From: Chlorobiaceae bacterium
Lineage (GTDB): Bacteria > Bacteroidota > Ignavibacteria > UBA10030 > SZUA-254
Assembly: GCA_013824245.1 (NCBI GenBank)
Contig: PNNN01000042.1
Span: forward strand, 1 to 41,790
Direction of reading: 5' to 3'
Length of the DNA stretch: 41,790 nt
This document shows positions 6,862 to 16,787 of this stretch, one piece after another. Made by a program: the position numbers and the translations under genes. The notes under the pieces were generated by a model. That model made no database searches. It had not been told where the DNA came from and saw nothing but the letters and a program-made list of their open reading frames with translations. Position 1 is the stretch's first letter; the number at the start of each line of letters is the position of its first letter.

Positions 6862-7665
6862 ATGAAAAAATTTATTATAACAATTTTGATTTTGTTGGGT
6901 GTCGCGATATCATTTAATTCTCCGGTTATCTGCCAGGCAACCCGTACCATCACCAAGACGATTGATCTTCCACTCGATGGAATGGTCTCTATCGATACTT
7001 ACAAGGGATCTATTACCGTAATAACATGGGATAATCCAAAGGTTGAGATTATAGCCGAAATAGAAGCCGATGGTGAAGGAGATTATGAAGAAGAGAAAGT
7101 ATATGATACCGAAATTAAAATTAGGGAGAGGAAAAATGAAGTCGCCATTATAACAGATTATGATCGGGTACATGATCACCACTCATGGTTCTTCGATTGG
7201 TTCGGTGTGAATTCCGGCAGTATGCCATTCGTGCATTATCGGATTTCAATGCCGGTTACCGCTTCATTAAAAATTAAAGATTACAAATCTGATACAAAAA
7301 TAACAGATCTAAAATCATCATTAACGATGGAAACATATAAAGGGAGCGTAATTGTGCAACGGTTCGAAGGAGCAATTGATCTTGAAACTTATAAGGGTGA
7401 TGTTGAAGTTCATATAGCTCAATTAGCAGACGATAGTAAGTTTGAAACATATAAAGGCGATATCGAAATATTTATACCAGAGAAAAACAGTGTTACAATC
7501 GACGCTGTCCTTGGCAGACGGGTTGAATTCGATTCTGATTTCGATATACAGTTTAAACGCCAATCTCGACACGATAAACGCATCTTAAATGATCTAAACG
7601 GAGGAGGCAAGGTGATTAAGCTCAGGTCAGAGAAAGGGAATATAAGGTTGTTGAAACAGCGTTAA
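6862..7665 (+). CDS. DUF4097-like secreted beta-repeat protein
   Basis: A 267-residue protein; the ATG at 6862 is chosen because AAGGAT lies eight bases upstream and the signal peptide MKKFIITILILLGVAISF begins there. The body carries a recurring strand-turn unit: DTYKGSITVI (45-54), DYKSDTKI (140-147), ETYKGSVIV (157-165), ETYKGDVEV (175-183) and ETYKGDIEI (195-203). This is the right-handed beta-stacking pattern of the DUF4097/putative adhesin family, often found near anti-sigma factors or envelope stress genes. Here its neighbours are lipoproteins. An insertion rich in His, Trp and Phe (DHHSWFFDWFG, 105-115) interrupts the repeats. A terminator follows. Confidence 0.8.
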   Translation: MKKFIITILILLGVAISFNSPVICQATRTITKTIDLPLDGMVSIDTYKGSITVITWDNPKVEIIAEIEADGEGDYEEEKVYDTEIKIRERKNEVAIITDYDRVHDHHSWFFDWFGVNSGSMPFVHYRISMPVTASLKIKDYKSDTKITDLKSSLTMETYKGSVIVQRFEGAIDLETYKGDVEVHIAQLADDSKFETYKGDIEIFIPEKNSVTIDAVLGRRVEFDSDFDIQFKRQSRHDKRILNDLNGGGKVIKLRSEKGNIRLLKQR

Positions 7666-7684
7666 TAAGAATTATCTTCATAAG

Positions 7685-7716
7685 GAACCGGCAGCACGGC
7701 CGGTTCTTTCGTTTTT
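7685..7716 (+). terminator. Rho-independent terminator after the DUF4097-like gene
   Basis: Stem GAACCGGC (7685-7692) / GCCGGTTC (7699-7706) with a 6-base loop, followed by TTTCGTTTTT. Confidence 0.85.
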
Positions 7717-7783
7717 ACTCAAAAGATTTTTTTGTATATTCTACAACCGTATTTTGAGGCACTATAAATAAGGAAAATAGAAT

Positions 7784-8452
7784 ATGCTCAGCGATATATG
7801 GAGACAATTTACAAAACGTATTCCTCTTTTATTGTTATTGTTAATTCCCGTACTTTTCATTATTGGGTTTGTGTTATTGATTTCGTGGAAAACCGGTCAG
7901 CCGGTCTATGTTTTATTTCAAGATATATTTATTGTTGCACAAATCCCGCTTTACATAGGATTTGTTTCCAACATCGGAGCTTTTGTATGGGCATTCGCAA
8001 TCGCCGTCTGCGCTTATGTGGGAGTCCTTTTATTCAATGAGCCGGAGCAGAGGAATGCAGCACATTTTTTCCTATATGCCTCATTTTTGGGGGTATTCTT
8101 AATGCTCGATGATTTTTTTATGTTTCATGAAATAATATACCCAAGATATTTTCATGTTGATTCCGATATTATTTATATCATTTACGCCGCTCTCGGAATC
8201 GGTTTTATAATCAAGTTTAAGAAAATAATTCTTAAAAGCGATTTGACCATCTTGCTTTTATCCTTTGGTTTTTTTGCACTTTCTATTTTTTTCGATGAGT
8301 TGCGTGAAGCGGTTTGCTTGAACGATTATTGGATTATTGCCGAGGATGGAAGTAAACTGATCGGCATAATTTATTGGCTCGTATATTTTTCCCTTACGGG
8401 GAAATCGTATCTCCAAGCAAAAGTAACAAAACCCCAAACAGAATCAGTATAA
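7784..8452 (+). CDS. Polytopic membrane protein with DD..(M)FHE and EDG motifs
   Basis: A 222-residue protein with about six or seven membrane segments (near 14-34, 45-60, 64-84, 96-112, 128-143, 153-171 and 190-204). Charged residues sit where they could face each other in the membrane: MLDDFFMFHE (107-116), FDELRE (170-175) and AEDGSKLIGIIYW (186-198). Such clusters of Asp, Glu and His inside membrane helices suggest metal binding or an intramembrane hydrolase, as in the CREST group, but I cannot match it to a named family. It is the first gene of a tight run with the thiamine-binding protein (8-base gap) and guaA. AAGGAAAATAG precedes the start. Confidence 0.7.
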   Translation: MLSDIWRQFTKRIPLLLLLLIPVLFIIGFVLLISWKTGQPVYVLFQDIFIVAQIPLYIGFVSNIGAFVWAFAIAVCAYVGVLLFNEPEQRNAAHFFLYASFLGVFLMLDDFFMFHEIIYPRYFHVDSDIIYIIYAALGIGFIIKFKKIILKSDLTILLLSFGFFALSIFFDELREAVCLNDYWIIAEDGSKLIGIIYWLVYFSLTGKSYLQAKVTKPQTESV

Positions 8453-8460
8453 GGGTTATT

Positions 8461-8763
8461 ATGATGAAAGTAATAGTCGATCTTACCATAATTCCAATCG
8501 GTGTAGGATTATCGCTTTCAAAATATATCGCTGAATGCGAGAAGGTGCTTGCCTCATCAAACTGTAAAACACAGCTTCATGCCAACGGTACCAATATTGA
8601 AGGCGAGTGGGATGATGTGTTTGCGGCTATCAAAAGGTGTCATGAAGTTTTACATAAAATGGGTACTCCACGAATATTTACTACAATTCATGTCGGCACT
8701 CGAATAGACTGCGATCAGTCGATGGACGATAAAATAAAAAGTGTTCAATCTAAATTGACTTAA
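8461..8763 (+). CDS. MTH1187-family thiamine-binding protein
   Basis: About 100 residues, full length for the MTH1187/YkoF-like thiamine-binding family (formerly DUF77), which forms small ferredoxin-like oligomers. Diagnostic segments are [20 protein letters not shown] at the N terminus, then [20 protein letters not shown] and [11 protein letters not shown]. Two adjacent ATGs (8461 and 8464) are possible; AAGGG overlapping the stop of the upstream gene serves either. The gene lies 8 bases after the membrane protein and 5 bases before guaA, so co-transcription is likely. Family members are thought to bind thiamine or a related cytosolic ligand; why it sits with guaA is unclear. Confidence 0.85.
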   Translation: MMKVIVDLTIIPIGVGLSLSKYIAECEKVLASSNCKTQLHANGTNIEGEWDDVFAAIKRCHEVLHKMGTPRIFTTIHVGTRIDCDQSMDDKIKSVQSKLT

Positions 8764-8768
8764 TAAAT

Positions 8769-10310
8769 ATGGAACGGATTCTTATACTCGATTTCGGTTC
8801 GCAGTATTCGCAGCTCATCGCTCGTAGAGTGAGGGAATTGGGCGTATATTCAGAATTACAGCCGTTCAATCTTTCAATCGAAAAAATTAAACAATTAAAT
8901 CCGACCGGCATTATTCTTTCTGGTGGTCCTTCAAGTGTGTACGAACCGGACGCACCACATCCTGATTCCAATATCTTCAATTTAAATATTCCAGTTCTTG
9001 GAATTTGTTACGGACTTCAGATAATCGCCTATCAGTTAGGCGGACAAGTGGATACGCAGGCAAAACGGGAATATGGTCCGGCTGATCTATCTATTCAGGA
9101 TTCCACCGACCTTTTCAAAAATATCGGAACCGGAAACGGCAAAACTAAAGTTTGGATGAGCCATGGCGATGCCCTTACAAAATTGCCGCACAATTTTGAA
9201 ACTATAGCAGATTCATCCAATGCTCCCATTTGCGCAATCCGAAATTATGAGAAAAAAATTTACGGAGTACAGTTTCATCCTGAAGTTGTTCATACTGATG
9301 AGGGCAAAAATATTATCTCAAATTTCATCTACCAAATTTGCGGATGCAAAGGTGGATGGAATACCGGGTTTTTCATCGAAAACAAAATTGCTGAAATTCG
9401 GTCAGTTGTTGGAAAGGAAAATGTTATCTGTGCGTTGAGCGGTGGAGTTGATTCGTCTGTTCTCGCGGTATTGCTTCACAGTGCAATTGGTGACAAATTG
9501 TTTTGCATTCATGTGAATAACGGTCTCATGCGCAAAAGTGAAAGTGAGAATGTTGTGCAGTTATACCGCGATACTTATCACTTCAATCTCGATTATATTG
9601 ATGCATCCGAACTATTTTTAGAAAAATTGAAAAAAATTGAAAATCCTGAGCGCAAACGAAAAATTATTGGTGAAACATTTGTTGAGGTTTTTGAAAAGGA
9701 AGCAAAAAAAATCGGTAAGGTCGGATTTCTTGCTCAGGGAACGCTCTATCCTGATGTGATTGAATCGGTTTCATTTAGGGGACCATCTCAAACTATAAAA
9801 ACTCATCACAATGTAGGCGGTTTACCAGAAAAGATGAACCTGAAATTGATTGAACCGTTTCGAGAGTTGTTTAAAGACGAAGTGCGGCAAACGGGTAAAG
9901 CTCTCGGCATTCCGGATGAATTAATCAATCGCCATCCGTTTCCGGGACCCGGTTTAGCAGTACGAATTTTGGGAGAAGTTACAAACGATCGACTCGATCT
10001 TCTTCGTGAAGCAGATAAAATTTTCATTGATGAAATAAAGTCAGCGGGTCTGTATGATTTAATTTGGCAAGCATTCGCGGTTTTCCTCCCAGTGCAAAGT
10101 GTTGGCGTTATGGGCGATCAGCGAACATATGAAAACGTTATCGCTCTGCGTGCCGTTACAAGTGTTGATGGAATGACGGCTGATTGGGCAGAAATACCCG
10201 CAACGGTTTTAAGTAAAATTTCCAGCCGGATTGTTAATGAAGTACGGGGAATTAATAGGGTGGTTTACGATATCAGTTCGAAACCACCCTCAACAATTGA
10301 GTGGGAGTAG
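8769..10310 (+). CDS. guaA: GMP synthase (glutamine-hydrolysing)
   Basis: 513 residues, the normal full length. It converts XMP to GMP with ATP and glutamine-derived ammonia, the last step of de novo guanine nucleotide synthesis. The N-terminal class I amidotransferase domain shows the nucleophile in GICYGLQ (Cys80) and the pair in FHPE (His170, Glu172). The ATP pyrophosphatase domain has the P-loop SGGVDSS (224-230). The C-terminal dimerisation domain ends with the canonical PPSTIEWE. The start is fixed by family alignment ([20 protein letters not shown]); there is no evident ribosome site, and the gene begins 5 bases after its neighbour, so translation is probably coupled. Confidence 0.98.
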   Translation: MERILILDFGSQYSQLIARRVRELGVYSELQPFNLSIEKIKQLNPTGIILSGGPSSVYEPDAPHPDSNIFNLNIPVLGICYGLQIIAYQLGGQVDTQAKREYGPADLSIQDSTDLFKNIGTGNGKTKVWMSHGDALTKLPHNFETIADSSNAPICAIRNYEKKIYGVQFHPEVVHTDEGKNIISNFIYQICGCKGGWNTGFFIENKIAEIRSVVGKENVICALSGGVDSSVLAVLLHSAIGDKLFCIHVNNGLMRKSESENVVQLYRDTYHFNLDYIDASELFLEKLKKIENPERKRKIIGETFVEVFEKEAKKIGKVGFLAQGTLYPDVIESVSFRGPSQTIKTHHNVGGLPEKMNLKLIEPFRELFKDEVRQTGKALGIPDELINRHPFPGPGLAVRILGEVTNDRLDLLREADKIFIDEIKSAGLYDLIWQAFAVFLPVQSVGVMGDQRTYENVIALRAVTSVDGMTADWAEIPATVLSKISSRIVNEVRGINRVVYDISSKPPSTIEWE

Positions 10311-10318
10311 ATCCCACT
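10300..10318. terminator. Hairpin between convergent guaA and the DUF2914 gene
   Basis: Stem AGTGGGA / TCCCACT with a 5-base loop that contains the guaA stop codon, followed by TCTTTATT. The arms overlap the guaA 3' end and lie 4 bases from the stop of the opposite gene, so one compact hairpin may end both transcripts. The T-tract is weak. Confidence 0.55.
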
Positions 10319-10321
10319 TCT

Positions 10322-10717
10322 TTATTGAACTTTAAAGCTGATCTCTTTTAAAACTTTTCCGGTATCATCCGTAACTGTAACAAGCCAATCGCCGGCGGTG
10401 TATGCGGTTTTACTTGCCCATGTGCGCCAAGGTGACCCGTCGATACCTAACTCAGTTGCATGAACCATATCGCCATGTTTCCATATTACCGTGATAGTTT
10501 GGTCGGTAGCACCGGCTACCTTAAGCCATAAAAATATTTTGGAATTCAGTTCGAAAGTTGTTGATTCATCGATTAGAGTTCTTTCCTTAACATCTTTGCC
10601 TAACTTGGCATCAACAATCTGAATCCCGGATGTTTGATTCTCTGTTTGTTGGGCAAAGGCGCTTATCGCGCCGATCAGTAATAAAAATGTTAATACTGCG
10701 AAATAAATTCGTTTCAT
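10322..10717 (-). CDS. DUF2914 domain protein, exported
   Basis: 131 residues: signal peptide MKRIYFAVLTFLLLIGAISAFAQ, then a single DUF2914-type domain. Family marks are IFLWLKVAGA, ITVIWKHGD, SPWRTWASKTA and GDWLVTVTDDTGKVLKEISF, that is, two beta sheets with a conserved W(R)TW(x)SK core. DUF2914 domains are small periplasmic modules of unknown biochemical role. Its stop codon nearly abuts guaA in convergent orientation. No promoter match is seen upstream. Confidence 0.85.
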   Translation of the reverse strand: MKRIYFAVLTFLLLIGAISAFAQQTENQTSGIQIVDAKLGKDVKERTLIDESTTFELNSKIFLWLKVAGATDQTITVIWKHGDMVHATELGIDGSPWRTWASKTAYTAGDWLVTVTDDTGKVLKEISFKVQ

Positions 10718-10796
10718 AAACCAATACTCCTGAATATGTTGAAAGTTTAGATAATTATTAATTAATGTGAGATAATTAAAATGTTATTTCAGATTA

Positions 10797-11657
10797 TTAT
10801 CTTGCACCTTCTTCAAACCGGCGTGCCTTCCGGTTCCACGTATACCATATTACACCGCGACTTGTAGTTGAATCATTGATGATCGTTTTATGGTTAATAT
10901 TGACTCGGTTGATATTACCGTTGCTGTCTTTTTCGAAATCGGCAAGAGCGGTGTATTGTGTTGTTGAATCGCCCATGACATCGTCGTGAATTGTTTCGTT
11001 ACGTTCCATTGTTAGAGAAAGAATTTCCTTGATACCTGTATTTGTTATATGTAAAAATTTTATTTTATACTCGATAACTGATACAGGTCCGTCGCAACAA
11101 GGATTTGTAGTGGATGAGCCAAAGTTTATGCTGACCGCCGGTTGTCCACCGATAGATAACGTATCATCTTCCAATCCAATGTGCGTTAAGTCAGAACATT
11201 CGTCGCATGGCTTACTGGATGGAATGATCGTTAATTTTGTGGAGTCGTTTTGTATCGAGAGTGTCAACAAACGTTCATCGTAATATTTATCCCCGTATCC
11301 GGGCGCTGTTGAAAAACAGGTGAGTGCAAGAAAAATATACTGTGCCGAACCCGGGATGTTCTTTATCGTTAAAGTTCTTAGTACGGTTGATTCAGTCCCT
11401 TTCGCAATCGAACCCCATTTTGATATCATTCCTTTGCATCCATCGCGATATTCTTTGGGAATATATTTCATAACGATTTTGCTGATATTTTCATCTAAAC
11501 TTGATGGAGGGATCTCAAGCGGACTGAAATATGCTAAAATTTGTTTATGATCTTTACCATGAATTGTTTTGTTGATATTTAGCTGGGGTAAATTATTCCC
11601 GGAGTAAGCAGATGTGATAACAAGAAAAAGCAGAAATATTGATGATTTCATTTTCAT
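10797..11657 (-). CDS. Secreted protein of unknown function
   Basis: 286 residues with a signal peptide (SSIFLLFLVITSAYSG). Mature features include a PPSSLDENISKIVMKYIPKEY helix, the Cys-pair segments PCDECSDL and NPCCDGPV, and a beta-rich C-terminal half ending IWYTWNRKARRFEEG. The four clustered Cys suggest disulfides. This layout (helical start, then a long antiparallel sheet, then WNR..RRFE) resembles secreted proteins that describe a computed or enzymatic product, but I recognise no family. It lies 79 bases upstream of the DUF2914 gene on the same strand, and the two may be co-transcribed. Confidence 0.7.
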   Translation of the reverse strand: MKMKSSIFLLFLVITSAYSGNNLPQLNINKTIHGKDHKQILAYFSPLEIPPSSLDENISKIVMKYIPKEYRDGCKGMISKWGSIAKGTESTVLRTLTIKNIPGSAQYIFLALTCFSTAPGYGDKYYDERLLTLSIQNDSTKLTIIPSSKPCDECSDLTHIGLEDDTLSIGGQPAVSINFGSSTTNPCCDGPVSVIEYKIKFLHITNTGIKEILSLTMERNETIHDDVMGDSTTQYTALADFEKDSNGNINRVNINHKTIINDSTTSRGVIWYTWNRKARRFEEGAR

Positions 11658-11720
11658 AAAGATTAGATTGTTTTAATATTGTGATTAGTTCTAATATACG
11701 AATTCAAAATAAAATTGCAT

Positions 11721-11757
11721 AAAAAAAGGCGTGTTGTCAATTGCACTACACGCCTTT
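11721..11757 (-). terminator. Rho-independent terminator of the ribonucleotide reductase gene
   Basis: Stem AAAGGCGTGT / ACACGCCTTT. Read on the minus strand it is followed by a run of seven T. It begins 24 bases after the nrdJ stop codon. Confidence 0.85.
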
Positions 11758-11780
11758 AAAAAGTGTTATTTGAGCTATGA

Positions 11781-14534
11781 TTAGGAACAACCCGATGTTT
11801 CTCCACAGTTTCGGCATTTATAGCAGGAACCGCTTCTGATCATTATGCTGCCGCATTGATGGCATGGGGGAGCGTCGGCTTGTTGTTGGAATACTTCTCT
11901 CTCGGTTTGTTCACGGGTTGGGGCTGTGATAATTTTTATCTCACTCATATTTTCTGTTCGGTTTGTTTCTTTGGCTTCATAAGCTCGCACCTGATCGTCG
12001 GGGAGCATAAATTTGTTATCAAGCCAACGGAATATATAATCCAAAATTGATTTTGCAATCGGGATTTCTTTATTGCCTGTAAAACCGCTCGGTTCGAAAC
12101 GCATGTGCGAAAATTTTTCTATTAACACACGATGTGGAACACCATATTGCAGCGCCATCGAGACTGAGGTTGCAAAGGCATCCATTAATCCAGAAATAGT
12201 GGAACCTTCTTTTGACATAGTGATAAAAATTTCACCCGGCGTGCCGTCTTCATACAGACCTACGGTTATGTATCCCTCGTGCCCGGCGATTGAAAATTTG
12301 TGTGTTAGCGCCTGGCGCTCGTCCGGCAGTCTGCGTCTTACCGGTTTTCTTTTGGTGACCTCAGATGTTTTATCAAGACTTGTGTTTAAAGGTTGAGTTC
12401 GTTTGCACCCATCGCGATAAATTGCAATTGCCTTTAAACCCATGTGCCATGCCTCAATGTAAGCAGTAGAGATATCCTCGGATGAAACCTCTGTGGGCAT
12501 ATTGACAGTTTTAGAAATTGCACCTGAGATAAACGGCTGCACAGCCGCCATCATCTTGATATGCCCCATATACCCGATTGAGCGTGTTCCTTTTGCCGGT
12601 TTGAATGCACAATCAAAAATCGGGAGGTGTTCTTCGCGCATATGCGGAGAACTCTCTATCGTATCGTTCTTATCGATGTACGCGGTGATATGTTCTATCT
12701 GTTCATCGATATAACCTAATTTTTTTAGGGCGAGAGGAACCGTTTGGTTAACGATTTTAAGCATTCCACCGCCAACCAATTTTTTATATTTTACGAGTGC
12801 GATATCCGGTTCAACGCCGGTTGTGTCGCAATCCATCATAAATCCGATTGTTCCAGTCGGAGCCAATACGGTTGTTTGTGAATTTCGAAAACCATATTCG
12901 CGACCGAAGACAACCACATCATCCCATACTTTACGGGCCGCGGTGAGCATATTGCTTGGAACGAGTTTATCTGAAATCTGGTCGGCTGCCAGTCCGTGCA
13001 TCTTCATCACTCTTAGCATAGATTCACGATTTTTCTTGTAACCTCTAAAAGATCCCATTTCTTTGGAAATAAGTGCCGATTGTTTGTATGCTTGACCGGT
13101 CATCAAAGCAGTGATTGCGGCGGCATAAGCTCTGCCTTCATCGTTGTCATAAGCAAGTCCGCGCGCCATCAGCAATGCACCCAAATTAGCATATCCCAAT
13201 CCTAAAGGTCTGAAATTATGACTGTTCTGTTCGATCTTTTGTGTGGGGTAACTCGCGTTATCAACCTCGATCTCTTGTGCGGTGATCGTAATACTGATTG
13301 CCTGACAGAACGATTCAATATTGAACTCGCCATCTTCATTTCGGAATTTCATCAAATTGAGAGAGGCAAGATTGCATGCAGAATCATCGAGGAACATATA
13401 CTCACTGCAAGGGTTCGATGCGTTTATTGGCGCTGTTTGCGGACAGGTGTGCCACTTGTTAATTGTTGTATGGAATTGCATACCGGGATCTCCACATATC
13501 CAAGCTGCGTTAGCCATCTCTTTCATAATATCGCGTGCACGTAATCTGTCCATCGGCTGACCGCCATGAACAGCACGGGTTGTCCATTCACGGTCTTCAA
13601 TTACACACCGCATGAATTCATCTGTCGCTCGAACGGAGTGATTTGCATTTTGATAAAAAACTGAATCATATGCGCCACCCGGTACATTAAATCCGCCGTC
13701 AAACCCAACGTCGATCAAAGACCATGCTTTCTTTTCTTCATCGGCTTTACACCGTATAAAATCTTTTATATCAGGATGATCGGCATTAAGGATTACCATT
13801 TTAGCGGCTCTGCGAGTCTTACCGCCCGATTTTATAACGCCTGCGAATGCATCATAACCTTTCATAAACGATACCGGTCCAGAAGCAGTGCCTCCGCCAG
13901 ATAAACTTTCTTTAGATGATCTTAAAGATGAAAGATTTGATCCGGTCCCAGATCCCCATTTGAAGAGTTTCCCTTCAGTTTTTGCTAGTTCAAGAATAGA
14001 ATCCATTGTATCTTCGACCGAGTTTATAAAACATGCCGAGCACTGCGGTTTTTCTTCAATTCCAACATTGAACCAGACCGGGCTGTTAAATGCGAGGTAT
14101 TGATTCACCAGCATATAACAAAGCTCATTATAAAATATATCTCCATCTTCCTCGGAGACAAAATAACCGGCTTCTTTTCCCCAAATAGTTATTGTACGCG
14201 CAACTCGCTCTATTAACTGTTTAACACTGGTTTCGCGCTGAGGTGTGCCAATTTTACCATGAAAATATTTTGAGACCACAACATTCGTGGCTGTCATTGA
14301 CCAAAATTTTGGAACTTCGACGTTCTTTTGTTCAAAAATAATTTCACCTTTTTCACTTGTGATATTGGCAGTGCGCGTCTCCCAATCTATAAGATCAAAA
14401 GGATGAATATCTTCTTTTGTATAGTAACGTCTGAATTTTATTCCTTGCCTTTGTTTCGTTGGTTGAATTACTTCTGATTCGCTTGTTTTACCATCCTCCG
14501 GGTTCGCAAAAAGCATTTTCTCTGATAATGTCAT
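11781..14534 (-). CDS. nrdJ: Class II (adenosylcobalamin-dependent) ribonucleoside-diphosphate reductase
   Basis: 917 residues; makes deoxyribonucleotides with or without oxygen. The ATG at 14534 is preferred over the in-frame TTG just before it because GGAGA lies seven bases upstream. The active-site set is present: SACF (Cys168), then NPCSE (Asn374, Cys376, Glu378), then SACN (Cys387), with the 11-residue Cys spacing of Thermotoga-type NrdJ. There is no ATP-cone at the N terminus. The C-terminal ~25 residues form a zinc ribbon, CHQCG...CYKCRNCG, ending in a redox tail CS, the TSCPD-type ending of B12-dependent enzymes. No cobalamin riboswitch or clear NrdR box is seen upstream, so regulation is not evident. 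No accessory nrd genes are adjacent. Confidence 0.96.
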   Translation of the reverse strand: MTLSEKMLFANPEDGKTSESEVIQPTKQRQGIKFRRYYTKEDIHPFDLIDWETRTANITSEKGEIIFEQKNVEVPKFWSMTATNVVVSKYFHGKIGTPQRETSVKQLIERVARTITIWGKEAGYFVSEEDGDIFYNELCYMLVNQYLAFNSPVWFNVGIEEKPQCSACFINSVEDTMDSILELAKTEGKLFKWGSGTGSNLSSLRSSKESLSGGGTASGPVSFMKGYDAFAGVIKSGGKTRRAAKMVILNADHPDIKDFIRCKADEEKKAWSLIDVGFDGGFNVPGGAYDSVFYQNANHSVRATDEFMRCVIEDREWTTRAVHGGQPMDRLRARDIMKEMANAAWICGDPGMQFHTTINKWHTCPQTAPINASNPCSEYMFLDDSACNLASLNLMKFRNEDGEFNIESFCQAISITITAQEIEVDNASYPTQKIEQNSHNFRPLGLGYANLGALLMARGLAYDNDEGRAYAAAITALMTGQAYKQSALISKEMGSFRGYKKNRESMLRVMKMHGLAADQISDKLVPSNMLTAARKVWDDVVVFGREYGFRNSQTTVLAPTGTIGFMMDCDTTGVEPDIALVKYKKLVGGGMLKIVNQTVPLALKKLGYIDEQIEHITAYIDKNDTIESSPHMREEHLPIFDCAFKPAKGTRSIGYMGHIKMMAAVQPFISGAISKTVNMPTEVSSEDISTAYIEAWHMGLKAIAIYRDGCKRTQPLNTSLDKTSEVTKRKPVRRRLPDERQALTHKFSIAGHEGYITVGLYEDGTPGEIFITMSKEGSTISGLMDAFATSVSMALQYGVPHRVLIEKFSHMRFEPSGFTGNKEIPIAKSILDYIFRWLDNKFMLPDDQVRAYEAKETNRTENMSEIKIITAPTREQTEREVFQQQADAPPCHQCGSIMIRSGSCYKCRNCGETSGCS

Positions 14535-14922
14535 CAAAAATTCTCCATCTTCTAATCAATTCGGTTTTATTATCGTATAAACATTTTAAAACAACTAATC
14601 GTTCATTATAGAGCTATGGAACAATATGCCCTCCTGATTCAAGTACAGTGGATCTTCAGCTAAAACGTTTCGTCGAAAATAATTGACGATGCTGGTTCAA
14701 AATATATGGAGATATGAGAAAGAAGTCAAGTAAAAAATTATTTAATTTTATATTAGAAAAATATTTTTTTAAATGTGAATTATTTTCCTTGACATGAAAC
14801 GAAAAATAGCATTTTTGACATTTCGCAACTATTTATAAAGCGAGCTAAATCGATTTGTTTGCTTTTTTCAGGAGGATAGATTATTTTATATTTGGTTATT
14901 TTTTATCAATCAAAGGTAATTT
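14535..14922. other. Intergenic region between divergent nrdJ and acyl-CoA synthetase genes
   Basis: 388 AT-rich bases without an ORF. On the plus strand TATATTTG (14887-14894) matches the Bacteroidota -7 element, but the best upstream TTTG is 25 bases away, so the promoter is only partial. AAAGG at 14912-14916 is the ribosome site for the acyl-CoA synthetase. AGGAGG at 14870-14875 leads to no ORF. No riboswitch fold is evident. Confidence 0.5.
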
Positions 14923-16740
14923 ATGGCATCTGTTATTGAATATTCCACCGTTGTTGAGATGTTTGATAATATCACACAAAAATATCTCAGCGACTCACGT
15001 CCGATGTTGATGCATAAAATTGAAGGATCTTACGTAAATTTTTCGTATCGCGAAGTGCGAGAAATGGTTCACTCTTTTGCTCTCGGATTGGCGGCAATCG
15101 GGATTAAACGCGGCGATCATATTGCAGTGATATCCGAGAACCGCCCGGAATGGGTTGTTGCAGATATGGCAATTATGAAATTAGGCGCAGTTAACATCTC
15201 AATCTATCCCACTCTCACTCCCAAACAAGTAGAATATATTCTTAACGATGCCGATGTGAAAATTGCAATTGCATCAAACCAGCTACAGCTTAATAAAGTT
15301 CTCAAAATATTTAATGATGTACCATCGTTAAAGCGCGCGATAGTTCTCTCCGATAAAGTTGTTACACAGGAGAAAAAAGTAATGAATTATTCTCATGTGG
15401 TCGAAATGGGAAAAGAATTCGATCAACTTTATCCGGGTTATGTGGATAATGAGCAGAAGAAAATCAAGCCGGATGATCTCATGACACTAATCTATACTTC
15501 CGGTACAACGGGTAATCCAAAAGGGGTTATGCTTACCCATAATAATTTGGTTAGCAATATGAAAGCATGTGCCTCAATTATCCATTTCGGCAGTGAAGAT
15601 ATACTTTTATCGTTTCTGCCTCTCTCGCATTCTTACGAGCGCCTTGCAGGATATTACACCGCTATGGCATGTGGTACAACTATTGCCTATGCTGAAAGCA
15701 TCGATACATTGCGCGACAATCTTATAGAGGTGCGGCCAACTATTGTCACAACCGTCCCGCGGTTATTTGAAAGATTGTATAATCGTATCATGAAACAGAT
15801 GAGCGAGGAATCGAAAATAAAGCAGACAATCTTTAATTGGGCAATCAATGTCGGAAAGACGTACAGGTATTCGAAACGTAAGAATGTAATCGCACCAGGA
15901 TTGTCGCTCCAGCATAAAATTGCCGATAAGCTCGTATTCAAAAAAATAAGAGAGCGAACCGGCGGACGGATAAAATTTTTCGTATCGGGTGGGGCGGCTC
16001 TCGCTGCCGAGCTTGGTGAGTTCTTTGATGCTATTGGTATTGTAGTGATAGAAGGATACGGTATGACCGAAGCATCACCGGTGATTTGTGCCAATTTGGA
16101 ACAGAAGTATAAATTTGGAACGGTTGGTCCGCCATTGCCCGGGGTTCAAGTAAAGATTGCCGAAGATGGTGAAATCCTTGCGAAGGGTCCAAACGTGATG
16201 AGAGGATATTGGAAGAATCCGGAAGCCACAAAAGAAGCCATCGATAAAGATGGATGGCTGCATACAGGCGATATAGGTCAGTTTGATTCTGATGGTTTTC
16301 TAAAGATCACGGATCGGAAGAAACATTTGTTTGTGAGTTCGGGTGGAAAAAATATTGCGCCCCAACATATCGAGGGATTGTTTCTTCAAAGTTCTTTCAT
16401 TGAACAGGTTGTGCTGATTGGAGATGGACGGATGTATCTGACTGCGCTGATAGTGCCGAGTTTCGATTCGTTGAAAGAGTATGCAAAAAAACACCGGATA
16501 GAATTTTCAAACAACGAAGATTTATCTCAGCATCCGGAAATTTACAAGTTGCTCGAAGGTGAGCTTTCAAAATTTCAAAAAGACCTGGCAAACTATGAGC
16601 GAGTTCGAAAATTCACTATTCTAAACAGTCCTCTTACTATCGAAAACGACGAACTTACTCCAACAATGAAAGTTAAACGTCGGGTTGTTGAAGCCAAATA
16701 CAAAGAACTTATCGAAAAAATGTATGCCGATGTTGTATAA
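14923..16740 (+). CDS. Long-chain fatty acid-CoA ligase (AMP-forming)
   Basis: 605 residues, the typical length of FadD15-type long-chain acyl-CoA synthetases, which activate fatty acids through an acyl-AMP. Motifs: ATP-binding [18 protein letters not shown] (189-206), [18 protein letters not shown], and a C-terminal [21 protein letters not shown] containing the hinge and catalytic Lys region. There is no signal peptide; it is probably membrane-associated on the cytosolic face. The start has AAAGG seven bases upstream. The pseudouridine synthase gene follows after 47 bases. Substrate length cannot be read from the sequence. Confidence 0.95.
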   Translation: MASVIEYSTVVEMFDNITQKYLSDSRPMLMHKIEGSYVNFSYREVREMVHSFALGLAAIGIKRGDHIAVISENRPEWVVADMAIMKLGAVNISIYPTLTPKQVEYILNDADVKIAIASNQLQLNKVLKIFNDVPSLKRAIVLSDKVVTQEKKVMNYSHVVEMGKEFDQLYPGYVDNEQKKIKPDDLMTLIYTSGTTGNPKGVMLTHNNLVSNMKACASIIHFGSEDILLSFLPLSHSYERLAGYYTAMACGTTIAYAESIDTLRDNLIEVRPTIVTTVPRLFERLYNRIMKQMSEESKIKQTIFNWAINVGKTYRYSKRKNVIAPGLSLQHKIADKLVFKKIRERTGGRIKFFVSGGAALAAELGEFFDAIGIVVIEGYGMTEASPVICANLEQKYKFGTVGPPLPGVQVKIAEDGEILAKGPNVMRGYWKNPEATKEAIDKDGWLHTGDIGQFDSDGFLKITDRKKHLFVSSGGKNIAPQHIEGLFLQSSFIEQVVLIGDGRMYLTALIVPSFDSLKEYAKKHRIEFSNNEDLSQHPEIYKLLEGELSKFQKDLANYERVRKFTILNSPLTIENDELTPTMKVKRRVVEAKYKELIEKMYADVV

Positions 16741-16787
16741 CATTCATCTTCGATAAGGATAAAGCCAAACACACTGTCTGTTCCCGG

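Noticed and set aside
14870-14875. AGGAGG as a ribosome site for a hidden small gene before the acyl-CoA synthetase
   Set aside because: No start codon with an open frame follows at a usable distance; the real gene has its own AAAGG.
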